Made by a program: the position numbers and the translations under genes. From assembly GCA_015057635.1 (NCBI GenBank), contig SVEB01000011.1, positions 62,001-126,000 on the forward strand: a stretch of DNA of 64,000 nt, given 5' to 3'. The DNA is from Lachnospiraceae bacterium. GTDB taxonomy: Bacteria > Bacillota > Clostridia > Lachnospirales > Lachnospiraceae. Shown here piece after piece: positions 7,462 to 16,303 of the stretch (positions are counted from its first letter, which is position 1; each line of letters begins with the position of its first letter). The notes below the pieces were generated by a model that was not told the DNA's origin, did no database searches, and was given only the letters and a program-made list of their open reading frames with translations.

Positions 7462-9318
7462 ATGTTAGCTAGGTACATAAGGAAATACAAGGGAAGCTAC
7501 ATCCTCGGGATCATCACTCTGTTCATTGTGGATCTGATCAGTTTAAAGATTCCGCAGTTTACCGGGGAGATTACGGATGGGCTTGAAGCAGGCACCCTGT
7601 CCTTTCATGGAGTGCTTCGTTACATCGGCCTGATTGTCTTAGTTGGAGGAGGCATGGCAATCGGCCGATTCTTCTGGCGTTATTTTATATTCGGTGCGAG
7701 CAGAAGGATTGAATATGAATTGAGAAATGATATGTTTTCTCATCTTTCGAAATTATCGATGCGTTTTTATAATGAGCATAAAACGGGAGATTTAATGGCT
7801 CATTTTACAAATGATTTAGCCGCCGTGCGTATGTCCATAGGTCCGGCTGTCATTACGACATTCGATGCGATCATTATGACAATCATGGTTGTGATTAAGA
7901 TGGTTGTATATGTAAATCTGAAACTGACTCTGCTTGCGTGCATTCCAATGATCTTTATTTTGATTGGTGGAGTTTTCTATGGAAGGGCGATTGAAAGACG
8001 GTTTCAGGATAAACAGCAGGCATTTTCAGATTTGACGGATGAGGTGCAGGAGAGCATCTCCGGAATCCGTGTGATTAAGGCATTTGTGCAGGAGAGGGCA
8101 GAACTAAAGAGTTTTGCAAAGGCGAATCAGAATAATAAGGAGAAGAATCTGCGTGTGGTCAAGCTTCAGGCAGTGGTAATGCCCCTTCTTGATGTGATAA
8201 TTGGAATTTCCAGCGTTATCACGTTATTTTATGGCGGGTATCTGGTATTTGAAGGGCAGATCTCAACCGGACAGTTTGTGGCATTTAACTCTTATATCGG
8301 AATGCTTGTGTGGCCAATGATCGCAGCTGGGGACAGCATCACATACTTTTCACAGGGAAGTGCTTCTATGAAACGAATTGATTCCATTTTTATGGAAGTG
8401 CCGGAGATTAAGGATGAGGAGACCGTGGATCGGGCGATTACCAAACTTGAGGGCGAGATTAGTTTGAATCATCTGACATTTCGATTTCAAGAGTCTTTCC
8501 CGGATGTGTTAAAGGATGTGTCCGTGACGATTCCAAAAGGATCGACGCTTGCTATTTTGGGAAAGACCGGAAGTGGAAAGACAGCAATCGCAAATCTTTT
8601 ACTTCGTATGTATAATGTGGAACCAGGCATGATTACGATTGACGGAAGGGATATTCGCGAGATCCCGTTAAAGACACTGCGGTCTCAGATTGCCTATGTG
8701 CCACAGGATAACTTCCTGTTTTCGGATACGTTACAGACCAATATCGCATTTGGTACGCGTGATCTGATCGATCTGCCGGAACATCATAAGAAGTTTAGCC
8801 TCTTCCAGTCAAAGAAGGAACGCTTAGACGATAGAAAGGAAACGGATCTTTACAGCAGAGAGAATTTAATCGATCAGGCTTATGGGGATCTTGACCAGGT
8901 TATGGACGCGGCGAAGATGGCATGCATTCATGAAAATATTATGGAATTCCCATCCCAGTATGCGACGATGGTCGGAGAACGCGGTGTTACCGTATCCGGC
9001 GGACAGAAGCAAAGAAGCTCCATCGCAAGGGCTTTAATGAAGGATGCACCGATTCTGATTTTAGATGATTCGCTTTCTGCAGTCGATACGAATACGGAAG
9101 AACGGATTTTAGCTCACTTGAAAGAAAACCGTGCGGATAAGACGACCATTATTATCGCACATCGTATCTCTACGATCCAGAATGCGGATAGGATTCTTGT
9201 ATTAGAGGATGGAAAGAGAGCAGAGTATGGCACTCATGAGGAGTTAATTGCTCTTGGTGGCCATTATGCGAAACTTTACAAAGAACAGCAGCTTGAAAAA
9301 CAGTTAGAGACAGCATAG
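7462..9318 (+). CDS. ABC exporter half-transporter, degenerate-site subunit (YheI/BmrC-like)
   Basis: This 618-residue protein has a six-helix type IV exporter domain (about 1-310) and a C-terminal nucleotide-binding domain. Motifs are Walker A GKTGSGKT, a Q-loop in YVPQDNF, signature VSGGQKQR, Walker B ILILDDSLSAVD and the H-loop IAHR. The residue after the Walker B Asp is Asp rather than the catalytic Glu, the usual mark of the non-consensus site in heterodimeric exporters. An insertion of about 35 charged residues sits between the Q-loop and the signature. The partner follows 11 bases downstream. A multidrug role is likely but not proven by sequence. Confidence 0.9.
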   Translation: MLARYIRKYKGSYILGIITLFIVDLISLKIPQFTGEITDGLEAGTLSFHGVLRYIGLIVLVGGGMAIGRFFWRYFIFGASRRIEYELRNDMFSHLSKLSMRFYNEHKTGDLMAHFTNDLAAVRMSIGPAVITTFDAIIMTIMVVIKMVVYVNLKLTLLACIPMIFILIGGVFYGRAIERRFQDKQQAFSDLTDEVQESISGIRVIKAFVQERAELKSFAKANQNNKEKNLRVVKLQAVVMPLLDVIIGISSVITLFYGGYLVFEGQISTGQFVAFNSYIGMLVWPMIAAGDSITYFSQGSASMKRIDSIFMEVPEIKDEETVDRAITKLEGEISLNHLTFRFQESFPDVLKDVSVTIPKGSTLAILGKTGSGKTAIANLLLRMYNVEPGMITIDGRDIREIPLKTLRSQIAYVPQDNFLFSDTLQTNIAFGTRDLIDLPEHHKKFSLFQSKKERLDDRKETDLYSRENLIDQAYGDLDQVMDAAKMACIHENIMEFPSQYATMVGERGVTVSGGQKQRSSIARALMKDAPILILDDSLSAVDTNTEERILAHLKENRADKTTIIIAHRISTIQNADRILVLEDGKRAEYGTHEELIALGGHYAKLYKEQQLEKQLETA

Positions 9319-9329
9319 GAGGAAATACG

Positions 9330-11096
9330 ATGAAAAGAAGTGAAGTCGATGTGGAACGATCGGTTCATGGAAGCGTTTTTAAGCGTCTGATGAAATATGC
9401 TGTGCCATATCTTCATTATATGATTGCAGCGTTAGTCCTTGTTTTAATCATTACAGGACTTGATCTATACCGCCCGATCTTAATGGGAAAGGCGATTGAT
9501 TTATTTGCGGAAAGTGCCGATTTTAATGCTGTGAAGACAACGGCGATCACGTATCTGTTGGTGTTAATTGGCATCTTTGTTTGTAATGTGGCACAGACCT
9601 ATATCCTGCAGTTAACCGGACAGAGCATCATCTATAATATCAGAGAAGAAGTATTTGCCCATATTCATAAGCTGAGCCTGCGTTTCTTTGATGTTACGCC
9701 GGTAGGCCGTATTGTCACGAGGGTTACAAATGATGTGGAAGCGCTTCATGAGATGTATGCGAATATTTTAGTAAAGCTGTTTCGAAATATGGTTAAAATT
9801 ATCGGGTTAGTGGTTGTTATGATCAGCCTGAATGCAAAAATCTCTTTTTATGCCTTTCTTCTGCTTCCCTTTATAGCAGGACTTACGGTATTATTTAAGA
9901 GTGTCTCCAGGCAGACTTACCGTGCTACCAGAACGAAGATCACCGCGATCAATACCTATCTGTCGGAGCATTTATCTGGCATGAAGCTGATTCAGATTTT
10001 TGCAAGGGAAAGAGAGAAGAACGCAGAGTTTGAAGGGAAGAGCAAGGAATTATTCCATGCAAATTACCGGGAAATGATGGTGTTCGCGATTTTTCGTCCT
10101 TCCATCTATATGTTATCGGTTCTGTCACTTGTGATTATAATTGCGGTAGGTGGAGACTCGGTATTAAAAGGTGCTATCACGGTCGGAACGTTATATACGT
10201 TTATTCAGTATATCAATTCATTTTTTGAACCGATTCAGGAACTGGCAGAGCAGTTTGGAACCTTGCAGTCCGCGATGGCATCTGCAGAAAAGATTTTTAC
10301 CATCTTAGATGAAGAGCCACTGATCGTGGAAAAGGAGAATCCGGTTCATATAGAAAACATCAAGGGAAGAATCGAATTCGATCATGTATGGTTCGCTTAT
10401 CAGGATGAGGACTGGATCTTAAAGGATATCAGCTTTACGATTGAGCCGGGGCAGAGCGTTGCCTTTGTAGGTGCGACCGGAGCCGGCAAGTCTTCCATTC
10501 TTAATCTGATCGGACGGTATTATGATATTCAGAAGGGACGTATTTTAATTGACGGAGTGGATATCAAGGATTTAAGCACCGACGAGCTAAGAGGCGCGAT
10601 CGGCCAGGTGCAGCAGGATGTCTTTATTTTCACAGGTGATATCAACAGCAATATTCGCCTTAAAAATAGAGACATTTCCGATGAAGATATAAAAAAGGCA
10701 GCGCGTTATGTCAATGCGGATACGTTTATTGAGAAGTTAAATCATACGTATGAAGAGGCTGTAACGGAGCGAGGGGCTACATTTTCAGCGGGACAGCGTC
10801 AGCTGTTAAGCTTTGCGAGAACCTTAGCTTACGATCCGGCAATCTTAGTTATGGATGAGGCGACTGCGAATATCGATACGGAAACCGAGCTTTTAATTCA
10901 GGAAGCATTGGAGAAACTGATGAAGGGAAGAACGACGATTATGGTGGCGCACCGCCTTTCAACCATTCAGCACGCGGATAAGATCATTGTCATGCACAAA
11001 GGAGAATTAAGAGAAAGCGGTACTCATCAGGAACTGCTTTTGAATAATGGATTATATAAGAAGCTGTATGACTTGCAGCTAGCAGGAGAGAAGTAA
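9330..11096 (+). CDS. ABC exporter half-transporter, catalytic subunit (YheH/BmrD-like)
   Basis: This 588-residue partner has an exporter membrane domain to about residue 330 and a consensus ATPase domain. Its motifs are Walker A GATGAGKS, signature FSAGQRQ, Walker B LVMDEATANID with the catalytic Glu, and H-loop VAHR. It starts behind TAGGAGG and follows the degenerate subunit, so the two should form one heterodimer with a single fully active ATP site in the catalytic Walker B sense. The next gene starts immediately after its stop. Confidence 0.9.
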   Translation: MKRSEVDVERSVHGSVFKRLMKYAVPYLHYMIAALVLVLIITGLDLYRPILMGKAIDLFAESADFNAVKTTAITYLLVLIGIFVCNVAQTYILQLTGQSIIYNIREEVFAHIHKLSLRFFDVTPVGRIVTRVTNDVEALHEMYANILVKLFRNMVKIIGLVVVMISLNAKISFYAFLLLPFIAGLTVLFKSVSRQTYRATRTKITAINTYLSEHLSGMKLIQIFAREREKNAEFEGKSKELFHANYREMMVFAIFRPSIYMLSVLSLVIIIAVGGDSVLKGAITVGTLYTFIQYINSFFEPIQELAEQFGTLQSAMASAEKIFTILDEEPLIVEKENPVHIENIKGRIEFDHVWFAYQDEDWILKDISFTIEPGQSVAFVGATGAGKSSILNLIGRYYDIQKGRILIDGVDIKDLSTDELRGAIGQVQQDVFIFTGDINSNIRLKNRDISDEDIKKAARYVNADTFIEKLNHTYEEAVTERGATFSAGQRQLLSFARTLAYDPAILVMDEATANIDTETELLIQEALEKLMKGRTTIMVAHRLSTIQHADKIIVMHKGELRESGTHQELLLNNGLYKKLYDLQLAGEK

Positions 11097-11681
11097 ATGT
11101 CTAAAGTAAGAAGTTTAATGAAAGAAGAAATCGAGATCATTTACAAAGAGCATCTGGTAAATGATTTCCCAAAAGAAGAACAGAAACCACTTGTATTTAT
11201 GTTGGATCTTTATGAGAAGGGGATGTACCCATGCTACGGCATGTTTGAAGGAGAAACGCTTATTGCTTATGCATTCCTTGTAAAGACTGAACAGGAATCA
11301 TTTTTATTAATGGATTATTATGCGGTTGTAAAGGAATACCGTTCAGGCGGATACGGAAGCAGGTTTTTAAAGCTGTTACAAGAACAGTGTAAAGACGAAG
11401 CGGGAATCTTCTTTGAAGTGGAGACTGGGATTTATGAAGAAGGAAAGGCAAAGGAAGTATGTGAGAGGAGAAAGTCCTTTTACCTTCGAAACGGTTTATG
11501 GATGACCGATTTATGGTTGCTTTTATTTACTGTGGATATGCATGTGATGTATCTGCCTTTGCAGGAAGAACATATTTCAGAAGATGAACTTTTAGAACAG
11601 CTTGACCATATCTATCAGACAATGTTCCCGAAAAAAATGTATGAAAAAAATATCGTCCTAAAAAGAGCGCGGGAAGCATAA
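11097..11681 (+). CDS. GNAT-family N-acetyltransferase
   Basis: This 194-residue protein has a GNAT acetyl-CoA-binding signature, EYRSGGYGSRFL, at about residues 80-91, preceded by the strand LLMDYYAVV. Its ATG follows directly on the exporter gene's TAA with no gap, which implies translational coupling. The substrate is unknown. Co-transcription with a drug-type exporter makes a detoxification role possible, but that is inference. The C-terminal 60 residues do not resemble anything I recognise. Confidence 0.75.
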   Translation: MSKVRSLMKEEIEIIYKEHLVNDFPKEEQKPLVFMLDLYEKGMYPCYGMFEGETLIAYAFLVKTEQESFLLMDYYAVVKEYRSGGYGSRFLKLLQEQCKDEAGIFFEVETGIYEEGKAKEVCERRKSFYLRNGLWMTDLWLLLFTVDMHVMYLPLQEEHISEDELLEQLDHIYQTMFPKKMYEKNIVLKRAREA

Positions 11682-11823
11682 CGAACAAAAAGAACGTAAA
11701 GACTAGGAATGTCAGAAAATAAGATTAGTTAAAATCATTCTTATAAGAAAAAAGGAAATCTGTCATGTGATGGGAAAAGCAAAATAATAACAAGAATTTA
11801 CAATAAAAGTAATGAGAAATTGC

Positions 11824-11852
11824 TTGACAGTCATGCTGCATAATGATATAAT
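11824..11852 (+). promoter_or_regulatory. Strong sigma-A promoter of infC-rpmI-rplT
   Basis: TTGACA (11824-11829) and TATAAT (11847-11852) both match consensus, with a 17-base spacer. This strength fits a translation-factor and ribosomal-protein operon. Confidence 0.85.
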
Positions 11853-11857
11853 TTTGA

Positions 11858-12046
11858 GGAAAAGTGCTGATACATCAGTACTTAGTAAACCTGTAATCAT
11901 TACAGGCAGCATGAAGCAGAGTATCCACTCTCGCCCGCAGCACTAGATAGTCGCGAACGGGTCCTTAATTCAAACGTCTAGACTGACAACTGTGAAAGCG
12001 GTTTTGTGAAGAATTTTAGGTGGATAGCTCGCTATTCACCTTTTTT
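11858..12046 (+). promoter_or_regulatory. Structured L20-type leader with terminator before infC
   Basis: About 190 transcribed bases precede infC. They contain paired segments such as CCTGTAAT/ATTACAGG (11890-11908) and end in a classical terminator: arms 12018-12028 and 12031-12041 followed by six T. Autoregulation of infC-rpmI-rplT by L20 binding to such a leader and causing premature termination is established in Bacillus. I assign this leader to that class from position and terminator, not from a covariance match. Confidence 0.7.
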
Positions 12047-12083
12047 AATTATATTTTGAATGATCCTATGGAGGTGCAGAACT

Positions 12084-12590
12084 ATTAGCGATTTAATGAT
12101 TAATGAGCAGATCAGAGACAGAGAGATTCGTCTGATTGGTGAAAATGGAGAACAGCTTGGTATTATGTCATCAAGAGATGCATACAAGTTAGCACAGGAA
12201 GCAAACTTAGACTTAGTTAAGATTGCCCCTACTGCGAAACCACCGGTTTGTAAGATTATCGATTACGGTAAATACAAATACGAGTTAGCTAGAAAAGAAA
12301 AAGAGGCTAAGAAAAAGCAGAAGGTTACCGATGTAAAGGAAATCCGTTTATCACCGAACATTGATGATAATGATCTGAACACAAAAGCAGGTCAGGCAAG
12401 AAAGTTCATCACCAAAGGGGATAAGGTTAAGGTAGCTTTAAGATTCCGAGGCAGAGAAATGGCCCATATGGGAGCGAGCAAGCAGATCTTAGATAAATTC
12501 TATGCACAGCTTGAAGACGTTGCAGTCGTAGAAAAGCCTGCTAAGATGGAAGGTAGAAGCATGATTATGTTTCTAACTGAAAAAAAATAG
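12084..12590 (+). CDS. infC: Translation initiation factor IF-3
   Basis: IF-3 binds the 30S subunit and enforces start-codon fidelity. The N-domain (INEQIRDREIRLIG...SRDAYKLAQ) and the lysine-rich linker are complete, and so is the C-domain (EIRLSPNI...MEGRSMIMFL). The best start is ATT at 12084: a strong GGAGGTG lies at 12070-12076, 8 bases upstream. The ATG at 12060 lies in front of that ribosome binding site and would add an unrelated leader. AUU starts for infC are known from Escherichia and Geobacillus and serve self-control by IF-3. From ATT the protein is 168 residues, a normal length. Confidence 0.93.
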   Translation: MSDLMINEQIRDREIRLIGENGEQLGIMSSRDAYKLAQEANLDLVKIAPTAKPPVCKIIDYGKYKYELARKEKEAKKKQKVTDVKEIRLSPNIDDNDLNTKAGQARKFITKGDKVKVALRFRGREMAHMGASKQILDKFYAQLEDVAVVEKPAKMEGRSMIMFLTEKK

Positions 12591-12747
12591 AAATCGTTAA
12601 TTACATTTTAACTAAGACAACAGATTCTGTTAGGATTTGTTAGAATGTGTTAAGCAATAGAGTTCTATGGAATCTATTGACACCAATATAAAAAGAAAGG
12701 TTTGCACAGGATAAGTGGCAAACCATGTGATTTAAGGAGGAAATATC

Positions 12748-12945
12748 ATGCCTAAATTAAAGACAAGCAAAGCAGCAGCTAAGCGTTTTAAGATGACCGG
12801 TACTGGTAAATTAAAAAGAATGAAAGCTGGAAAGCAGCATATCTTAACTAAGAAATCTCAAAAGACTAAGAGAAATCTTAGAAAAGCAGCTATGATGGAT
12901 GCTAGCAACGAAAAGAACATGAAGAAGATTTTACCATATCTATAA
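12748..12945 (+). CDS. rpmI: 50S ribosomal protein L35
   Basis: This is a 65-residue, very basic protein with the typical start [14 protein letters not shown] and the central [14 protein letters not shown]. It lies between infC and rplT. The 157-base gap after infC contains a GGTTTGC/GCAAACC hairpin (12701-12725) just before the AAGGAGG ribosome binding site. That hairpin might modulate L35 translation. Confidence 0.97.
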   Translation: MPKLKTSKAAAKRFKMTGTGKLKRMKAGKQHILTKKSQKTKRNLRKAAMMDASNEKNMKKILPYL

Positions 12946-12972
12946 GATTGGTAATAAGGAGGGAAATAGACT

Positions 12973-13329
12973 ATGGCAAGAATTAAAGGCGGCTTAAACG
13001 CTAAGAAAAAACATAATAGAATTTTAAAGCTCGCAAAAGGTTACAGAGGCGCTAGAAGCAAACAGTACAGAGTTGCTAAGCAGTCCGTAATGAGAGCGTT
13101 AACATCTTCTTTCGCTGGACGTAAGGAAAGAAAGAGACAGATGAGACAGCTTTGGATCGCTCGTATCAATGCAGCAGCAAGAATGAACGGCCTTTCCTAC
13201 AGCAAATTCATGTACGGTTTAAAATTAGCTGATATCACTGTTAATAGAAAAATGTTAGCTGAATTAGCAGTAAACGATGCTGAAGGCTTCAAAGCTTTAG
13301 TAGAAGTTGCTAAAACTAAATTAGCTTAA
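12973..13329 (+). CDS. rplT: 50S ribosomal protein L20
   Basis: This 118-residue 23S rRNA-binding assembly protein has the family start [18 protein letters not shown] and the conserved [13 protein letters not shown] block. In Firmicutes, L20 represses its own operon by binding the infC leader. It starts behind AAGGAGG, 27 bases after rpmI, and is followed by a strong terminator. Confidence 0.97.
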   Translation: MARIKGGLNAKKKHNRILKLAKGYRGARSKQYRVAKQSVMRALTSSFAGRKERKRQMRQLWIARINAAARMNGLSYSKFMYGLKLADITVNRKMLAELAVNDAEGFKALVEVAKTKLA

Positions 13330-13342
13330 TACCATACCCAAG

Positions 13343-13381
13343 AAGTGTTGCAAAGCAGATCTGCTTTGTAGCGCTTTTTTT
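13343..13381 (+). terminator. Rho-independent terminator after rplT
   Basis: A GTTGCAAAGCAG/CTGCTTTGTAGC hairpin is followed by seven T at 13375-13381. It closes the infC operon just before repeat copy R3. Confidence 0.9.
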
Positions 13382-13392
13382 GGTTTAGGAGG

Positions 13393-13643
13393 ATGTCGCA
13401 CTCCCCACCCCCGCCGTCCCGTTTTCCGGGGAATGGATGGGGCAATGTTCGGACGCAAGAGCGGACAAATGGTGAGTAATCTCCGACTATCGGACAGGAA
13501 GGCACTGTCCGCTATTCAGAGATTACTCACCATTTGTTCGTCTTGAGCCGGACATTCGCCCCATCCATTCCCCGGAAAACGGGACGGCGGGGGTGGGGAG
13601 TGCGACATCACAAAGAGTTTCGAAAAGCGAAACTCTTTGTGAT
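13393..13643 (+). repeat. Palindromic repeat element, copy R3
   Basis: The large hairpin spans 13393-13608 with outer ends ATGTCGCA/TGCGACAT. The core has TTCGGACGC and GAGCCGGACAT, and the centre is CTATCGGACAG paired with CTGTCCG. The A-to-G change in the centre is matched by T-to-C on the other arm compared with R1. The small hairpin at 13607-13643 has AGTTTC/GAAACT. From 13644 to 13913 I see no gene. Confidence 0.9.
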
Positions 13644-13913
13644 GCGCACACACTAGCGTGGGGTGAGTGTTGCGGCATGCGGTAGATGTGGACAGGAGGG
13701 CGCATCTTGGATGGAATGGGATGGTGGAGGGGGAGATATAAAAAGATAAAAAGAGGAGAACGTGAAAAAACAGGATTGCCTAAAAAGTAGAGGATAATGC
13801 AGGTTGTAAATACATAAGAAGTGAGATGAATGCCAAAATCGGTATATTAAAAATAAAATCAGCCGATTGTTTATGAAAGAAAACGATAAAAGATCAGTAA
13901 GACTATAGTTTTT

Positions 13914-14042
13914 TTATTGTTTTCGAAGGATTTTGTCCATGGATTTTCCTTTGGCTAGTTCATCGATTAATTTATCAAGGTAATGGATTTCCTGCCTAAC
14001 ATCTCCCCCACCACATATCTCGACCTCCTCCCTATTAAGCAT
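13914..14042 (-). CDS. Possible 42-residue protein or gene remnant
   Basis: A minus-strand frame from ATG 14042 to TAA 13914 encodes a small charged helical peptide containing the run [17 protein letters not shown]. The amphipathic character looks protein-like, but no ribosome binding site precedes the ATG. A GGGAGGAGG lies inside the frame near 14025, in front of an out-of-frame ATG. It may be the tail of a decayed gene. The function is unknown. Confidence 0.3.
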   Translation of the reverse strand: MLNREEVEICGGGDVRQEIHYLDKLIDELAKGKSMDKILRKQ

Positions 14043-14145
14043 TTTCTAATGTAATTCTAACTTGATTGTTTGGGAGCAGAAAGGTAAGATGGAGACAGAA
14101 AATGTAAGGAATTAGTTAACGAATCTGGGTAAAGGAGGATGTAGT

Positions 14146-14817
14146 ATGCGGAATAAGGTTTCAAATGTACTTTGGGGAGTGTTTTGGATCGTACTTGGAG
14201 TTGGAATCGCGGGGAACGCATTCCATATATGGGATTTTACTTTATTTTTTAGAGGCTGGTGGACGCTCTTTATTATTGTCCCGTGTGCAATTAGTATGAT
14301 AAACAATGGATTTGGAAATGGCTCCATGATCGGACTTGTTATTGGTATCTTGCTTTTGTTGGCACAGAGGAATATCTTAGACGGCAGTGTATTGCGAAAG
14401 CTTATCGTGCCGATTATTCTTGTTTTGATTGGTATCAATATTATGTTTCGAGGAATCTTCACAGCCAATAAGAAGATGCATCTGAATGTAGAGTTTGGAC
14501 CGGGGCAGAATGCAATATTCGGGGGTAAGACACAGTGTTATACAGGAGAAATCTTTAGAGGAACCGAAGCAAATGCTATTTTTGGCGGAGTGAAATTAGA
14601 TCTTAGGGATGCTCAGATTCCGGAAGATGCGGTGATTGATGCTTCCGCCATCTTTGGGGGAATCGATATCTTTGTACCACAGGATATCCGGGTTAAGGTA
14701 TCAAGCACTTCTTTATTCGGCGGGACGACCAATCATGTAAAAGGAAGAGTGCCAGATGATGCAAAAACCATTTATATCAATACGACTTGTATGTTTGGAG
14801 GTGTGGATATACGATGA
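14146..14817 (+). CDS. LiaF-like membrane protein (cell-wall stress type)
   Basis: This 223-residue protein has three to four hydrophobic segments in the first 105 residues, including an N-terminal GVFWIVLGVGIAGNAF. A soluble C-terminal beta domain follows with repeated IFGG/LFGG/MFGG turns, which is the pattern of the LiaF/DUF2154 family. LiaF proteins act as negative regulators of envelope-stress two-component systems in Bacillus, but no liaRS genes lie here. The RBS is AAAGGAGG. It overlaps the next gene by 4 bases (ATGA), so the pair is coupled. Confidence 0.75.
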   Translation: MRNKVSNVLWGVFWIVLGVGIAGNAFHIWDFTLFFRGWWTLFIIVPCAISMINNGFGNGSMIGLVIGILLLLAQRNILDGSVLRKLIVPIILVLIGINIMFRGIFTANKKMHLNVEFGPGQNAIFGGKTQCYTGEIFRGTEANAIFGGVKLDLRDAQIPEDAVIDASAIFGGIDIFVPQDIRVKVSSTSLFGGTTNHVKGRVPDDAKTIYINTTCMFGGVDIR

Positions 14818-15716
14818 ACACATTTGAGAGAATCATTAAGTATTGTGCAATGGCCTTTGCAGTTGTGCTCTCCATCGGGATATTTGGGGGAATAGCAGCA
14901 GCACTGACCGGTGTTGCTTCGAATGGTACCGTCGTATTATTCGGGGAATCAAGCGACGAGGATCTTGTTAGTTTTACAAAGGAGTTTGAAGGAGTAGAAG
15001 AGTTGGATCTTCATAACTATTCCGGACATATGACCGTTCAGATCGGGGAGGGATTCTCTGTAGATGCAAAGAATGTCAGATCTGATTATGTGGCAGAGAT
15101 GCATGGAAACAAGTTATATGTAGGAAATGAGAATGATTCCAATTTTATTTTTAACTTTGAGTTCTTTTCTTCTTCGAAACGGTCAGAAGTGGTTGTGACA
15201 GTACCGGCATCTTTTGTGGCTGAAAAAGCAGAGTTTAGCAATGGTTCCGGTGAATTTGACCTTCAGTATCTGAATACGGATGTTATGACAATTGAGAATG
15301 GTTCCGGAAGGTTTAATGGAAATGATATGACAGCAGAACGCACAACCATGGATCTTGGATCCGGTGCAGTGGAGATCACGAATCTTACATCCGGACGTAC
15401 GAGCATTACGGGAGGATCTGGTTCTCTTACGATGAGCAGTTGCAGCATAGAAGATCTGTCCGGTGATATGGGATCCGGAAGGTTTACATTTGATGGGGAA
15501 CTGAAAGGAAAGAATGATTTAGAGACCGGAAGCGGAAATGTAGTGCTTAATATTATGGGAAATATCAAGGATTATGGAATGGACTGCGATGCCGGAAGCG
15601 GCGGAATCTGGATTAATGGAGAGAAAGAGGACGATTACCGATACAGCGATTCTGATGCCCTATATTATCTTGAGATTGATGGCGGATCAGGAAGAGTAAG
15701 CGTGGACTTTAAATAA
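14814..15716 (+). CDS. DUF4097-type beta-strand repeat protein, membrane anchored
   Basis: This 300-residue protein has one N-terminal membrane helix (about residues 12-35) and an extracytoplasmic region built of short beta repeats. Each repeat carries a GSG or SGS turn about every 20 residues (for example NGSGEF, NGSGRF, LGSGAV, TGSGNV). This right-handed repeat pattern matches DUF4097/adhesin-like proteins that commonly sit next to LiaF or PspC genes. The ATG at 14814 overlaps the LiaF-like stop. The first methionine of the longer frame at 14787 lies inside the upstream gene and lacks a ribosome binding site. Confidence 0.75.
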   Translation: MNTFERIIKYCAMAFAVVLSIGIFGGIAAALTGVASNGTVVLFGESSDEDLVSFTKEFEGVEELDLHNYSGHMTVQIGEGFSVDAKNVRSDYVAEMHGNKLYVGNENDSNFIFNFEFFSSSKRSEVVVTVPASFVAEKAEFSNGSGEFDLQYLNTDVMTIENGSGRFNGNDMTAERTTMDLGSGAVEITNLTSGRTSITGGSGSLTMSSCSIEDLSGDMGSGRFTFDGELKGKNDLETGSGNVVLNIMGNIKDYGMDCDAGSGGIWINGEKEDDYRYSDSDALYYLEIDGGSGRVSVDFK

Positions 15717-15772
15717 AAATCGAGAAGAAATAAAACGATCAAGAAACAAGATCAAGAAAAAATAAGATAAAG

Positions 15773-15828
15773 AATCGGGAGTTTTTACCTAAGCATTAGG
15801 GAAAGGTAAGAACTTCGGATTCTTTTTT
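15773..15828 (+). terminator. Terminator of the LiaF-like/DUF4097 operon
   Basis: Arms beginning GAATC and ending GGATTC pair over about 19 positions with several G-U pairs, and a run of six T follows. It lies 57 bases after the stop. Confidence 0.75.
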
Positions 15829-15906
15829 GTCTTTAAGCAATAGGACTGTTACCAAAAGATCATGCTTTAGAACTCCTCCTCTCTTAGCATAACCTCCTTG
15901 TTAACT

Positions 15907-16067
15907 AAAAAAACGCAGGTTCGGGGAAACCTGCGCTTAAAGTAAGGGAGGAGTTAAATATGCAGATGAAGGAAAATTGGGGGAACATCTTGCATATTTA
16001 AGCTCCGGGGGATATAAACCATCTCAGTGTATTGGTAGTTATACGAAATAACACTGGTTGTTTTTAC
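15907..16067 (-). ncRNA. Predicted 160-nt small RNA with C-rich loops
   Basis: The minus strand has a consensus promoter (16102-16074) and a terminator (stem 15935-15914, seven T at 15913-15907), and no reading frame of note lies between. The predicted RNA has a 5' hairpin (CAGTGT/ACACTG) and a long stem. That stem includes an 11-bp perfect helix TTAAATATGCA/TGCATATTTAA, and its loop carries TTCCCCC. Further C-rich single-stranded stretches are ATCCCCCGG, CTCCTCCC and the terminator loop TTTCCCCG. Such loops are typical of Gram-positive trans-acting RNAs that block Shine-Dalgarno sequences. I do not recognise a named family. Confidence 0.75.
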
Positions 16068-16073
16068 AACACT

Positions 16074-16102
16074 ATTATGTCATGATGACTAAAAGAAGTC
16101 AA
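16074..16102 (-). promoter_or_regulatory. Promoter of the small RNA
   Basis: On the minus strand, TTGACT (16102-16097) and CATAAT (16079-16074) are separated by 17 bases. Start of transcription is predicted near 16067. Confidence 0.7.
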
Positions 16103-16274
16103 TTAGAAAATTGCGAAAACAAAATAAAAATTTTAGAAATACATGAAATAAATATAAAAAAAGTGATAATATACACTATCCAGGGAGTTGCTGGACTGCT
16201 TATATTATAATAATAGATGAGAAATTTATTTGAGTTATGAAAAAAAAACTGGAAAACTATAAGGCAAAATATTG

Positions 16275-16303
16275 TTGCGGTTCCATACATTCCTGTATAT
16301 AAT
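16275..16303 (+). promoter_or_regulatory. Promoter of the Glu-rich lipoprotein gene
   Basis: TTGCGG (16275-16280) and TATAAT (16298-16303) are spaced by 17 bases. They lie 86 bases upstream of the start. Confidence 0.6.
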
